A DNA stretch of 7,552 bases. Origin: CAZQLE01 sp964593905 (GTDB lineage Bacteria > Chloroflexota > Anaerolineae > Anaerolineales > Anaerolineaceae). The translations under genes were made by a program, and so were the position numbers. Every line of letters begins with the position of its first letter. The first letter of the stretch is position 1. Positions 1 through 5,943 of this stretch are shown here, one piece after another. The DNA is taken from NCBI GenBank assembly GCA_964593905.1, contig CAZQLE010000190.1, forward strand, positions 1-7,552, in the 5' to 3' direction. The notes under the pieces are model-generated. The model had not been told where the DNA came from and ran no database searches. It worked only from the letters and a program-made list of their open reading frames with translations.

Positions 1-1043
1 CCGATATCAGCCTGTTGCAGCCCGGCCGCCAGGTGTTGACCGGTGCGCAGTTGAACGAGATGAGTGACGAAGCGCTGTATAAAGCGGTGGAAGTCACCGA
101 TGTTTTCGCCCGTGTGTCGCCCGAGCATAAGATGCGCATTGTGGATGCGCTGCGCGCCAACGATGAAGTGGTCGCCATGACCGGCGACGGGGTGAACGAT
201 GCCCCGGCCATTAAACGCGCCGATATCGGCGTGGCGATGGGCATCACCGGCACCGATGTAGCCAAAGAAACGGCAGACATGGTGCTCACCGATGACAACT
301 ACGCCTCCATCGTCTCGGCCATCGAGCAAGGCCGCGTCATCTACAACAATATCCGCAAGTTTGTCTTCTTCCTGCTCTCGTCAAACGTGGCCGAGATCAT
401 GANNNNNNNNNNCATTGCCGGTCTGCCGGTGCCGCTGACCGCCATCCAACTGCTGATGCTCAACCTGCTCACCGATGGCGCCCCGGCCCTGGCGCTGGCC
501 ATGGAAAAAGGCGACCCGGACGTAATGGAACGCAGGCCGCGCCCCAAGAAAGAGCCGATCATCAACGGTTCCATGCAGCTCGGCATCGTCGTGCAAACCA
601 TCACCCAGACCAGCGCCGTGCTGGGCGCTTTCCTGGTGGGGCTGTACTGGGAGTTGGAAGCGATGGGCGTAGCCATCACCGGCAGCCCGTTGGCGTTCAT
701 TCTGAACTTTGACTGGTCAAATATCGACGTGCGAGAAGCCAATACCATGGCCTTCATTACCCTGTCGCTGTGCGAGCTGTTCCGCGCCTACACCGTGCGT
801 TCAGAACGCACCTCACTCTTTACCCTGGGTATTTTCTCGAACAAATACATGCAATATGCGGTTGGTCTGTCCATAGCCCTGCTGCTGATGGTTTCTGCCG
901 TGCCGTTCTTCCAGCCGGTGTTCAACACCCATTTCATGGTCCCGCGTGAGTGGGCGGTGGTGCTTGGTGTCTCGCTCGTCCCGGCCGTCAGCGAAGAAAT
1001 TACCAAATTCTTCCTGCGCCGCAGCGATCGACGCGCAGTGTAA
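1..1043 (+). CDS. Cation-transporting P2-type ATPase, calcium-pump like (3' part)
   Basis: This is the C-terminal part of a membrane pump that uses ATP to export cations, most likely Ca2+; the start lies before the window. Numbering from the TTG at 15, residues 55-66 hold the P-domain hinge motif MTGDGVNDAPAI (D58, D62), followed by the GITGTDVAKE segment. Six transmembrane helices (M5-M10) follow. The residues that bind Ca2+ in SERCA have counterparts here: N124 and E127 in M5 (SERCA N768, E771), N150, T153 and D154 in M6 (N796, T799, D800), and E254 in M8 (E908). This favours a calcium pump with a SERCA-like two-site set over a PMR1-like one-site set, but the M4 site is outside the window. 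Ten N at 403-412 fall inside M5; the frame continues across them. The stop is TAA at 1041-1043, followed by a terminator hairpin. Confidence 0.93.
   Translation, partial: DISLLQPGRQVLTGAQLNEMSDEALYKAVEVTDVFARVSPEHKMRIVDALRANDEVVAMTGDGVNDAPAIKRADIGVAMGITGTDVAKETADMVLTDDNYASIVSAIEQGRVIYNNIRKFVFFLLSSNVAEIMXXXXIAGLPVPLTAIQLLMLNLLTDGAPALALAMEKGDPDVMERRPRPKKEPIINGSMQLGIVVQTITQTSAVLGAFLVGLYWELEAMGVAITGSPLAFILNFDWSNIDVREANTMAFITLSLCELFRAYTVRSERTSLFTLGIFSNKYMQYAVGLSIALLLMVSAVPFFQPVFNTHFMVPREWAVVLGVSLVPAVSEEITKFFLRRSDRRAV
403..412. other. Assembly gap (10 N)
   Basis: Ten unknown bases lie inside helix M5 of the P2 ATPase. The reading frame is the same on both sides. The distance from the M5 glutamate to the M6 asparagine is 23 residues here against 25 in SERCA (E771 to N796). 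The true gap may therefore be about 16 bases, with the 10 N an arbitrary spacer. This is inference from family spacing. Confidence 0.95.
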
Positions 1044-1064
1044 GTGCAAATCAGAGATTCCATT

Positions 1065-1100
1065 CAGCACGGTGCGCCCAGGCGTACCGTGCTGTTATTT
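1065..1100 (+). terminator. Hairpin terminator after the P2 ATPase
   Basis: CAGCACGGT (1065-1073) pairs perfectly with ACCGTGCTG (1086-1094), and the stem extends inward through GCG/CGT with one wobble. A T-rich run (TTATTT, 1095-1100) follows. It starts 21 bases after the stop codon. The T run is interrupted by an A, so it is a moderate intrinsic terminator. The core at 1071-1088 matches the hairpin at 1230-1247 in 16 of 18 positions, so the terminator may derive from a dispersed palindromic element. Confidence 0.65.
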
Positions 1101-1140
1101 AACACTTGTTTTTCGCAGGCTGGTGAATGTTACAGGGCGC

Positions 1141-1172
1141 GCCTCGGAGCACCGTCTTCCCCGATCCGAGGC
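1141..1172. repeat. Inverted repeat, 8-bp arms
   Basis: GCCTCGGA (1141-1148) and TCCGAGGC (1165-1172) are perfect reverse complements separated by 16 bases. No T run follows, so it does not look like an intrinsic terminator. Confidence 0.6.
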
Positions 1173-1180
1173 AAGAAGAA

Positions 1181-1207
1181 GGTTACCCGACCGTTGCGCG
1201 GGTGACC
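1181..1207. repeat. Hairpin, 9-bp stem
   Basis: GGTTACCCG (1181-1189) pairs with CGGGTGACC (1199-1207) with a single G-T wobble and a 9-base loop. It is one member of the repeat cluster, and no coding role is seen. Confidence 0.55.
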
Positions 1208-1229
1208 TGCCCCATCTGTACACAAAAGC

Positions 1230-1247
1230 GGTGCGCCGAGGCGCACC
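1230..1247. repeat. Tight palindromic repeat GGTGCGCC-GA-GGCGCACC
   Basis: Two perfect 8-base arms are separated by GA, followed by CTACC. The short hairpin matches the core of the P2 ATPase terminator (1071-1088) at 16 of 18 positions, so both look like copies of one small dispersed element. Confidence 0.65.
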
Positions 1248-1289
1248 CTACCCATGCAGGCAACGGCACGGGTTTACAGATCAGCGTAG

Positions 1290-1402
1290 GGATGCTTCAC
1301 TTCGTTCAGCATGACACGTAAAAAAAGCCATGTCATTCTGAGCCGGTGTGCCGCGTTCTATCGGCGCGCCGTGCACCGCAGGTGCGCAGAGCGCGAAGAA
1401 TC
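1290..1402. repeat. Interspersed repeat of the TGTCATTCTGAGC...GCGAAGAATCC type, two facing copies
   Basis: At 1290-1316 a unit reads on the minus strand as TGTCATGCTGAACGAAG and onward to GCATCC. Facing it on plus, TGTCATTCTGAGC starts at 1331, and its usual partner GCGAAGAATCC is at 1392-1402. In the second copy the two halves are split by about 48 GC-rich bases that contain a further small hairpin (GTGCACC 1371-1377 with GGTGCGC 1381-1387). A third, reverse-oriented relative lies at 6038-6077. I recognise the unit as a widespread bacterial intergenic repeat from memory only. Confidence 0.6.
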
Positions 1403-1403
1403 C

Positions 1404-1419
1404 CTGCCTGTGCAGGCAG
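1404..1419. repeat. Short palindrome CTGCCTG-TG-CAGGCAG
   Basis: Perfect 7-base arms flank TG, directly after the GCGAAGAATCC half of the preceding repeat. It is probably part of the same composite element. Confidence 0.55.
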
Positions 1420-1432
1420 CGGCAAGCATTTC

Positions 1433-1581
1433 GTAGGTTGGGTAGAGGGGCATCAGAGCGGCTGTTTTAAAGGCGCTCGCTTGCCCCGAAACCCAACAGC
1501 AGGTACGAGCGGTACCCGTTGGGTTTCGCTGTGGTGCAGGAAAAATATACGCCACGGGATTAATCGCTCAACCCAAGCTAC
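1433..1581. repeat. Nested inverted-repeat element (GTAGGTTGGGT family)
   Basis: Outer arms GTAGGTTGGGTAGAG (1433-1447) and CTCAACCCAAGCTAC (1567-1581) match as reverse complements at 13 of 15 positions. Inside, CGAAACCCAAC (1487-1497) and GTTGGGTTTCG (1518-1528) are perfect 11-base arms, and inside those GGTAC (1502-1506) pairs with GTACC (1512-1516). The element is about 149 bp with no reading frame of interest, so it resembles a miniature non-autonomous repeat. It ends five bases before the stop codon of the minus-strand membrane protein gene. Confidence 0.7.
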
Positions 1582-1586
1582 CAAAC

Positions 1587-2462
1587 TTAAAACATCCCCC
1601 GCGCCAACGCATGATACGCGCTGGGTTCCAGATCCAGCGTCTTAACATCCTTCTCAACCAGGCGTTTCTTGTAATTCAACGACTGGCGCCGCAGGGTCAC
1701 CCGTGCCGGGGCGGTCTGACATTCGCTGCAAGTCTGCGAAATCACCGCCAGACGGGGCAAAGCGGCCTCATCGGCCAGGTTTTCGCTCAGCCCATGATAA
1801 TTTTGTTCATCGACCAGGGTTAAAAACGCTTCTTCACGCTCGCCGGGCAAAAAACCAAGGGTCTCTTCACGGTCATACCAGCGGTCGCAGGCCGCGCAAA
1901 ACGGCCGGCGCGCCTGTTTCATCGCCGCCTCGGCAATGCAAAATACCACCAGCCCGAGTTCCACCGCAAACAAAACCCAGTACCAGAACCCGCGCAGCAC
2001 AATGCCATTTGCCGAATACGTCCGGGTCAGGGTAACCCCGTCCTGCGCATTCAACAACAAATAACCCGGATACCCACCCTGACCGGTCTCCTGCTCCAGC
2101 ACCAGCTCGATAAACAGGTCAATATCGGCCTGGTCCTGCGGGCCGTATTCCATGGTGATCGCCTCATGAATATCCCGGCGAAAGCGCAAATAATCACCCG
2201 CGTTGTAGATGCAGTAAATTAAGACCCCCATCACCACCGCCGCCAGCGCCGCCGGCCACACCTGATGCACCTTACCCCGGCGGACGGCCCAGGCCAACAG
2301 CCAGCCGCCCGCCAGACCCATTAGAATGGGAAAAAGCACCACCAGAAAAACAAAGCCCCCCACCAGCGCGGCCACAACGCCAATGGCCGCCGCACCCACC
2401 AGCACCACCGCCGTCATCAACAACAATCCAGTCCACGGAACGCGCAAAGTTTCAGAGATCAT
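1587..2462 (-). CDS. Four-helix membrane protein with two CxxC pairs, function unknown
   Basis: This 291-residue protein is not assigned to a named family. It has two hydrophobic helices near the N-terminus (about 11-33 and 37-60), a third at about 68-87 and a fourth at about 159-180. Between helices 3 and 4 is an acidic, soluble stretch of about 70 residues. After helix 4 comes a soluble tail with C189-x2-C192 and C245-x2-C248, a four-cysteine set typical of a zinc ribbon, here with a long 52-residue insert between the pairs. The start ATG (2460-2462) has AAGGA about 8 bases upstream. It is the last gene of a probable unit with rnhB, 42 bases behind it. The first two helices are rich in Gly, Ala and Val. 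Nothing in the sequence gives a substrate; binding of a structural metal by the tail is inference. Confidence 0.8.
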   Translation of the reverse strand: MISETLRVPWTGLLLMTAVVLVGAAAIGVVAALVGGFVFLVVLFPILMGLAGGWLLAWAVRRGKVHQVWPAALAAVVMGVLIYCIYNAGDYLRFRRDIHEAITMEYGPQDQADIDLFIELVLEQETGQGGYPGYLLLNAQDGVTLTRTYSANGIVLRGFWYWVLFAVELGLVVFCIAEAAMKQARRPFCAACDRWYDREETLGFLPGEREEAFLTLVDEQNYHGLSENLADEAALPRLAVISQTCSECQTAPARVTLRRQSLNYKKRLVEKDVKTLDLEPSAYHALARGMF

Positions 2463-2472
2463 CAGGGTTTCC

Positions 2473-2484
2473 TTGTTGCAACAA
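2473..2484. repeat. 12-bp perfect palindrome TTGTTGCAACAA
   Basis: This self-complementary 12-mer lies in the 42-base gap between rnhB and the membrane protein gene and overlaps the latter's ribosome-binding site (AAGGA on minus). It could be a protein-binding site or chance. Confidence 0.35.
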
Positions 2485-2504
2485 TTTTTGGGATGGCGCC
2501 GGGG

Positions 2505-3161
2505 CTAATCTTTACAATCTTCCAGAGCGGTCGGCAGCAGCGCACGCAACGGCGCAAAGCTGCAACGGTGCAGCGCACAGGCGCCCAGTTCATTCAGCGC
2601 CCGACGGTGAACGGCCGTGCCATATCCTTTGTGCCGGGCAAAACCATAACCCGGATACGCTGCCTCCTGCGCCGCCATCCAGCGGTCACGGGCTGTCTTG
2701 GCCAGCACCGAGGCCGCCGCAATGCTCAAACAGCGCCGGTCGCCTTTAATAATGGCCGTCTGCGGGCAGTGAATTTCGGGCAAACGCAGCGCATCCACCA
2801 GCAAATGCAGGGGGATTACCCCGGTTGCCTCCAACGCGCGTTTCATCGCCAAACGAGTGGCGGGGACAATTCCCAGCAGGTCAATTTCGGTCTGGCTGGC
2901 CATCCCCACCCCCCAGGCCGCCGCTTCAGCACGAATCAATTCTGCCTGCGCCATGCGCTGGCGCGCGGTCATCAATTTGGAATCGCGCACCTGATTCAGG
3001 CGATTTAATACCGCGGGGTCCGGCGGCAGCATTACGGCCCCGGCCGACACTGGTCCGGCCCAGGCCCCGCGCCCGGCCTCATCCAGACCCATAACCTGAA
3101 ACACCCCGTTGGTCCACAACGGGATTTCAAACTCCAGGTCGGGCATGGAGCGGGATGTCAT
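2505..3161 (-). CDS. rnhB: Ribonuclease HII
   Basis: A cytoplasmic endonuclease that cuts the RNA part of RNA-DNA hybrids and starts removal of single ribonucleotides misincorporated into DNA. The 218-residue length is normal for the family. Motif I is GLDEAGRG at 25-32, giving catalytic D27 and E28. The third acidic residue is D123 in LLVDAL, and the fourth is D159 at the end of the SIAAASVLAKTARD helix (146-159). The basic KGD at 139-141 and the PGYGFARHKGYGT stretch (170-182) are also typical. The start ATG at 3161 is preferred; its upstream GAGAAG is weak, but the alternative ATG at 3146 (residue 6) has no Shine-Dalgarno site at all. The gene follows the 103-residue unknown protein by 15 bases, so the two are probably co-transcribed. 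Confidence 0.96.
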   Translation of the reverse strand: MTSRSMPDLEFEIPLWTNGVFQVMGLDEAGRGAWAGPVSAGAVMLPPDPAVLNRLNQVRDSKLMTARQRMAQAELIRAEAAAWGVGMASQTEIDLLGIVPATRLAMKRALEATGVIPLHLLVDALRLPEIHCPQTAIIKGDRRCLSIAAASVLAKTARDRWMAAQEAAYPGYGFARHKGYGTAVHRRALNELGACALHRCSFAPLRALLPTALEDCKD

Positions 3162-3176
3162 CTTCTCTGAGAAAAT

Positions 3177-3488
3177 TTAGAAAAGCGGAGCACTTTTCAA
3201 TTCATCGCGTTCCACCCGGCTGCCACCGGCGCTGACAAACACCTTGCCGTTTGCCTTCACCAATTCCACCGGCTCCCCGGTTTTAAAGGTGGCCCCCTGA
3301 AAAATGACACGCTCTCCCAGAGCGGCCTTTTTCCCGGCTTCCAGGCGGCGCACCAGTTCATCACGCGAGAGGATGATCCGGTCAGAATACACCGGACCAC
3401 GGCGTTCATATCCCCGCACACATTCAATTTGACCACCGGCTGCAAACCGAACTGCTTCGATGATTACATCGAGTTTCTGATTCGCCAT
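3177..3488 (-). CDS. Small conserved-looking protein, function unknown
   Basis: A 103-residue soluble protein with mixed charged and beta-prone composition and no signal peptide or membrane segment. Its N-terminus reads MANQKLDVIIEAVRF. A Tyr-Glu-Arg-Arg-Gly-Pro patch (27-32) and a basic segment around RRLEAGKK (47-54) are visible, and the C-terminus is SAPLF. The style resembles unannotated Chloroflexota proteins, but that is an impression. The ATG at 3488 is chosen because AGAGG lies 12 bases upstream; the in-frame ATG at 3500 would sit directly against that site. The open frame continues upstream through the terminator and antisense to the tRNA promoter, which cannot be coding. It is the first gene of a probable unit with rnhB (15 bases apart). 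Its start is only 27 bases after the tRNA terminator, and no separate promoter is visible. Confidence 0.75.
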   Translation of the reverse strand: MANQKLDVIIEAVRFAAGGQIECVRGYERRGPVYSDRIILSRDELVRRLEAGKKAALGERVIFQGATFKTGEPVELVKANGKVFVSAGGSRVERDELKSAPLF

Positions 3489-3515
3489 ATTTTTTACCAT
3501 CCTCTTCGGGTTTAG

Positions 3516-3549
3516 AAAAAAGCCGCCGGGTGGTGTGCTTCGGCGGCTT
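3516..3549 (-). terminator. Intrinsic terminator after tRNA-Pro
   Basis: Read on minus, AAGCCGCCG (3549-3541) pairs perfectly with CGGCGGCTT (3528-3520) around a 12-base loop and runs into TTTTTT (3521-3516). The stem is strong and GC-rich. It sits 9 bases after the tRNA discriminator base. Because the next minus-strand gene begins 27 bases further on, partial read-through could also feed the rnhB unit. Confidence 0.85.
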
Positions 3550-3558
3550 ACAAGCGTG

Positions 3559-3631
3559 TCGGGGTGGGCGGACTTGAACCGCCGACCCCCGCGTCCCAAA
3601 CGCGGTGCGCTGCCAACTGCGCTACACCCCG
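3559..3631 (-). tRNA. tRNA-Pro, anticodon TGG
   Basis: A complete 73-base cloverleaf on minus. The acceptor stem is CGGGGTG/CACCCCG (7 of 7 paired) with discriminator A. The D arm is GCGC-AGTTGGCA-GCGC, and the anticodon stem is CCGCG/CGCGG with loop TTTGGGA. The variable region has five bases, and the T arm is GGCGG-TTCAAGT-CCGCC. The anticodon TGG (3598-3596) reads proline CCA, and the C1-G72 pair fits bacterial tRNA-Pro. The 3' CCA is not encoded (ACAC follows), so it must be added after transcription. Confidence 0.97.
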
Positions 3632-3639
3632 GCAAGTAG

Positions 3640-3669
3640 AGTATAATCCGAATAGTCAAAAAACGTCAA
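3640..3669 (-). promoter_or_regulatory. Sigma70-like promoter of tRNA-Pro
   Basis: On minus, TTGACG (3669-3664) and TATACT (3645-3640) each match the consensus hexamers at 5 of 6 positions and are 18 bases apart. Transcription would start near 3633, just before the tRNA 5' end at 3631. On plus, the overlapping TATAAT at 3642-3647 is a perfect -10 that could serve the divergent lipoprotein gene, but no -35 is visible at the right distance. Confidence 0.7.
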
Positions 3670-3683
3670 GCTGGATTTTCTTC

Positions 3684-4586
3684 GTGAGTCATCACAACCC
3701 AATCATCTCTGCCTTACTCGTGCTGCTGGCGTTGACCGCCTGTTCGTCCCCCACTCCCGCCCCGCCGGCGGCTGTCCAACCGTCCATCACCCCCCCGACG
3801 GTAAGATTTACCGCGCCGCAAGCGGCCGAGCCCTCCCTTACCGCCACCCCCGCGGTCAGCGCAGGCTGCGCCGAGACCATCGGCCATCTTGAAAAGGGAG
3901 AAATTGAAGCCCCGGCGCTTGGCAAACCCCTGGCCTATCAGGTTTACCTGCCGCCCTGCTACACCCCCCAGAAAGCTGATGGTTACCCGCTGCTCATCCT
4001 GCTGCACGGACAGGGTTACCCGGCCAGTCACTGGATCGATCTGGGAGCGGTCAGCGTCAGCGACCACCTGATCTCCAGCGGCAGCGCCGCCCCATTCATC
4101 ATGCTCTTTCCCTTTGAAGAGTACCATTTGCAGCCGATCACCGAATCGTCCTACGGTGACACCCTGGCGCTGGAGCTGCTCCCGGCGCTGGAAGAAAAGT
4201 ATTCCATTTGCAGCCAGCGGGAATGTCGCGCCATCGGCGGCATTTCACGCGGGGCGGTATGGGCAGCCCGCATTGCCCTGGCCTACCCCGAACAGTTTGG
4301 CTCGCTGGGGCTGCACAGCATCACCGATTATCCCTACTCCACCTACAAAACCGGGCTGCTGCTGCGCCAGGCAATTTCAGACGGCTACCCGCTGCGCATT
4401 CGCGCCGACATCGGCAGCGAAGACGGCTATCGCAAAAACTTTAACCGTTTTCTGCTCATTCTGGATGAAAACAACATCCCCTACGAAAGCGTAAACCGCA
4501 CCGGAAAACATGAAGATGCTTACTGGGGTTCACAGGTGGAGACCTATCTGCGCTGGTATGCCGCGGGGTGGCCGGTCAGCCGCTAA
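3684..4586 (+). CDS. Esterase-like alpha/beta-hydrolase lipoprotein
   Basis: A 300-residue secreted, lipid-anchored protein of the putative esterase (esterase D / feruloyl-esterase-like) fold. Residues 1-19 form a signal peptide ending in the lipobox LTAC, with C20 as the lipidation site. A Pro/Ala/Thr-rich linker (about 21-60) follows. The catalytic domain has LLHGQG (106-111) forming the oxyanion region, the nucleophile elbow GISRG with S188, a probable acid at D247 (GSED) and the base H276 in the KHED segment. Substrate is unknown: carbohydrate esters and other esters are both possible. The start GTG at 3684 is preferred because it gives a clean signal peptide; the upstream part of the frame overlaps the tRNA. 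GGA eight bases before it is a weak Shine-Dalgarno site. Its 3' end overlaps the convergent HMA gene by 11 bases. Confidence 0.88.
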   Translation: MSHHNPIISALLVLLALTACSSPTPAPPAAVQPSITPPTVRFTAPQAAEPSLTATPAVSAGCAETIGHLEKGEIEAPALGKPLAYQVYLPPCYTPQKADGYPLLILLHGQGYPASHWIDLGAVSVSDHLISSGSAAPFIMLFPFEEYHLQPITESSYGDTLALELLPALEEKYSICSQRECRAIGGISRGAVWAARIALAYPEQFGSLGLHSITDYPYSTYKTGLLLRQAISDGYPLRIRADIGSEDGYRKNFNRFLLILDENNIPYESVNRTGKHEDAYWGSQVETYLRWYAAGWPVSR

Positions 4587-4797
4587 TCTGCACCACCTGA
4601 TAGCCCTGGCGGTGAACATCGGCCCGAATCTGCTCTTCGCTGACCTGGCCCTCGTTAAATTCCACCACCATCTGACCCTTATGGTAGCTGGCTTCGGCCA
4701 GCACCACACCCTTCAGGCGGTCTTCAATGCCCTCAAGTTTCATGACGCAGTTCGGACATTCGATACCGACGATGGTTAGAATGATTTTTCGGGTCAT
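4576..4797 (-). CDS. HMA-domain copper-chaperone-like protein
   Basis: A 73-residue stand-alone heavy-metal-associated domain, the size of CopZ/Atx1-type chaperones that carry Cu(I) in the cytoplasm and pass it to CopA-type pumps. The metal site is IECPNC with C14 and C17, preceded by a beta strand (IILTIVG). A second strand (QMVVEFN) and a final GYQVVQI strand follow, giving the usual ferredoxin-like order. The ATG at 4797 is chosen over the GTG at 4803 because GAGGTG lies 5 bases before it. That ribosome-binding site overlaps the stop codon of the upstream TauE/cupredoxin gene (TGAGGTG), with 9 bases between the genes, so the two are very likely translationally coupled. Its 3' end overlaps the convergent esterase gene by 11 bases. 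The metal is inferred from context; the family also includes mercury carriers. Confidence 0.88.
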   Translation of the reverse strand: MTRKIILTIVGIECPNCVMKLEGIEDRLKGVVLAEASYHKGQMVVEFNEGQVSEEQIRADVHRQGYQVVQISG

Positions 4798-4806
4798 CAG
4801 CACACC

Positions 4807-5931
4807 TCACAGATCAAAAACGATATTGCCAGAATACATGCCCATCGAGCACGAATAGGGCATGACGGTCCCTTTTTCCTGTGCGGGGATCTCCACCCAG
4901 GCCTCATCGGTCGAATTCAAATACCGCTCGACACGCAGCGCCGGAATGATAACCGCCAGCGAGCAGGAATAGACCCCGTCACTGACCAGGCGCAGCTTCA
5001 CCGGAACCCCCGCCCTGGCGTGCACGGTTTCGGGCTCATAGCCGTGATTCATGACATTGACCGTGATGACATTCTCCTCCGCCGCGCCTGCCGGAGCGGC
5101 CGGCTCTTGCGGAGCAGGCCCAGCGGCAGATGGCTCAAGCGCCTGCATCCCCTGCACCGGCGTCACAGCGCTGGCCTGAGAAGGCGCACCGTTCAGCAGA
5201 CGCGTCAGCGAATAGGGCGACCCGGCCAGGGTGAGGCCGCTGTCGATGGTGATCAACCCCAAAACCAGAACCACCACCGCCACAAAGCGCATAAAGTTCT
5301 TTTCCAATTTTGAGCCCAGCCGGGTGGCAAAATAAGCCACCGCAAAGAATACCGGGCTGGTGCCCAGGGTGAAGGCAAACATCAGCGCCGCGCCCTGCAG
5401 CGGGTTGGCCGCGCTAAGCGCGACCGCCATCATCGCCTGGGTGATCCCACAGGGAATGAGCACCGTCATCAACCCCAGAAAGATGGGGGTGGAAAGCGAT
5501 GACCCGGCGGTGGAGGCCGTCTTGCGCAGTTTGCGCCGCAAGAAGGCCGGGGGTTCAAAGGCAAAATAACGGAAGATGGGGTGTACATTCAACATGCGCA
5601 GCGCCGAGCCGAGCATAAAGATGCCCACCGCGATCAAAAACACCGCCCGCGCCTGCGGGGTAAGCTGAAACATCTGCCCCACCAGCCCGAGCAAAAAACC
5701 CAGCAGGGTATAGGCCAGCAGCTTGGCCGCCAGAAAAGCCACAATCGGCAGGGCCAACTGCGGCTGACGGCGGGGCTGGGTTTGGGCCCGCCCGGTTTTT
5801 GAAAGATCTTTTTCAATTTGATCAGCCAGCGAGCTGGCCAACAGCCCGCCCTGAACGGCCAGACAACTCAATCCACCGGTGGTGAGGCCGGTCACAAATG
5901 CAAGCAGAATACTTACCAAAGGAAACTCCAT
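4807..5931 (-). CDS. TauE/DsbD-like membrane protein with C-terminal cupredoxin-like domain
   Basis: A 374-residue fusion. Residues 1-235 form about six membrane helices of the DsbD/TauE-SafE-like (UreH-like) group. C23 lies in GGLSCL of the first helix and C161 in LIPCG, the two characteristic cysteine positions. A charged loop is at 40-56. A Pro/Ala-rich linker (about 249-286) leads to a cupredoxin-like beta domain (about 287-374). That domain has C323 (YSCS) and, at the C-terminal metal loop, C361-S-M363-G-M365, plausible Cu ligands. Related proteins occur with copper-export genes; electron or metal transfer across the membrane is inferred. The ATG at 5931 has no clear Shine-Dalgarno site, while the TTG at 5919 (residue 5) has GGAG six bases before it and is a real alternative. 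The gene follows the Cys-rich ORF by 12 bases and is coupled to the HMA gene behind it. Confidence 0.88.
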   Translation of the reverse strand: MEFPLVSILLAFVTGLTTGGLSCLAVQGGLLASSLADQIEKDLSKTGRAQTQPRRQPQLALPIVAFLAAKLLAYTLLGFLLGLVGQMFQLTPQARAVFLIAVGIFMLGSALRMLNVHPIFRYFAFEPPAFLRRKLRKTASTAGSSLSTPIFLGLMTVLIPCGITQAMMAVALSAANPLQGAALMFAFTLGTSPVFFAVAYFATRLGSKLEKNFMRFVAVVVLVLGLITIDSGLTLAGSPYSLTRLLNGAPSQASAVTPVQGMQALEPSAAGPAPQEPAAPAGAAEENVITVNVMNHGYEPETVHARAGVPVKLRLVSDGVYSCSLAVIIPALRVERYLNSTDEAWVEIPAQEKGTVMPYSCSMGMYSGNIVFDL

Positions 5932-5943
5932 ATTATTTGCAGA

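Larger units (their letters stand above)
1101..1586. repeat. Gene-free cluster of interspersed palindromic repeats
   Basis: No convincing gene is present in these roughly 490 bases; the short open frames have no ribosome-binding site and no protein-like composition. The stretch instead holds at least six inverted repeats: 1141-1172, 1181-1207, 1230-1247, 1290-1343, 1404-1419 and the nested element at 1433-1581. Several resemble short palindromic repeats known to be scattered through intergenic DNA of many bacterial genomes. It lies between the 3' ends of two convergent units, the P2 ATPase on plus and the rnhB unit on minus, a usual place for such elements. Confidence 0.7.

Noticed and set aside
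1101..1586. CRISPR array
   Set aside because: Repeats differ in sequence and orientation, with no constant unit or regular spacer length.
1127..1645. Short plus-strand frames between the ATPase and the rnhB unit
   Set aside because: They consist of palindromic repeats, are Arg-rich with no domain, and lack ribosome-binding sites.
3489..3659. Upstream extension of the 103-residue protein to 160 residues
   Set aside because: It runs through the tRNA and its terminator; the translated part is the tRNA complement, and no ribosome-binding site is present.
3564..3683. Upstream extension of the esterase frame
   Set aside because: It would overlap the tRNA antisense and places 40 extra residues before a clean lipoprotein signal peptide.
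4510..4779. Plus-strand frame of 89 residues
   Set aside because: It is antisense to the HMA gene and overlaps the end of the esterase gene in another frame.
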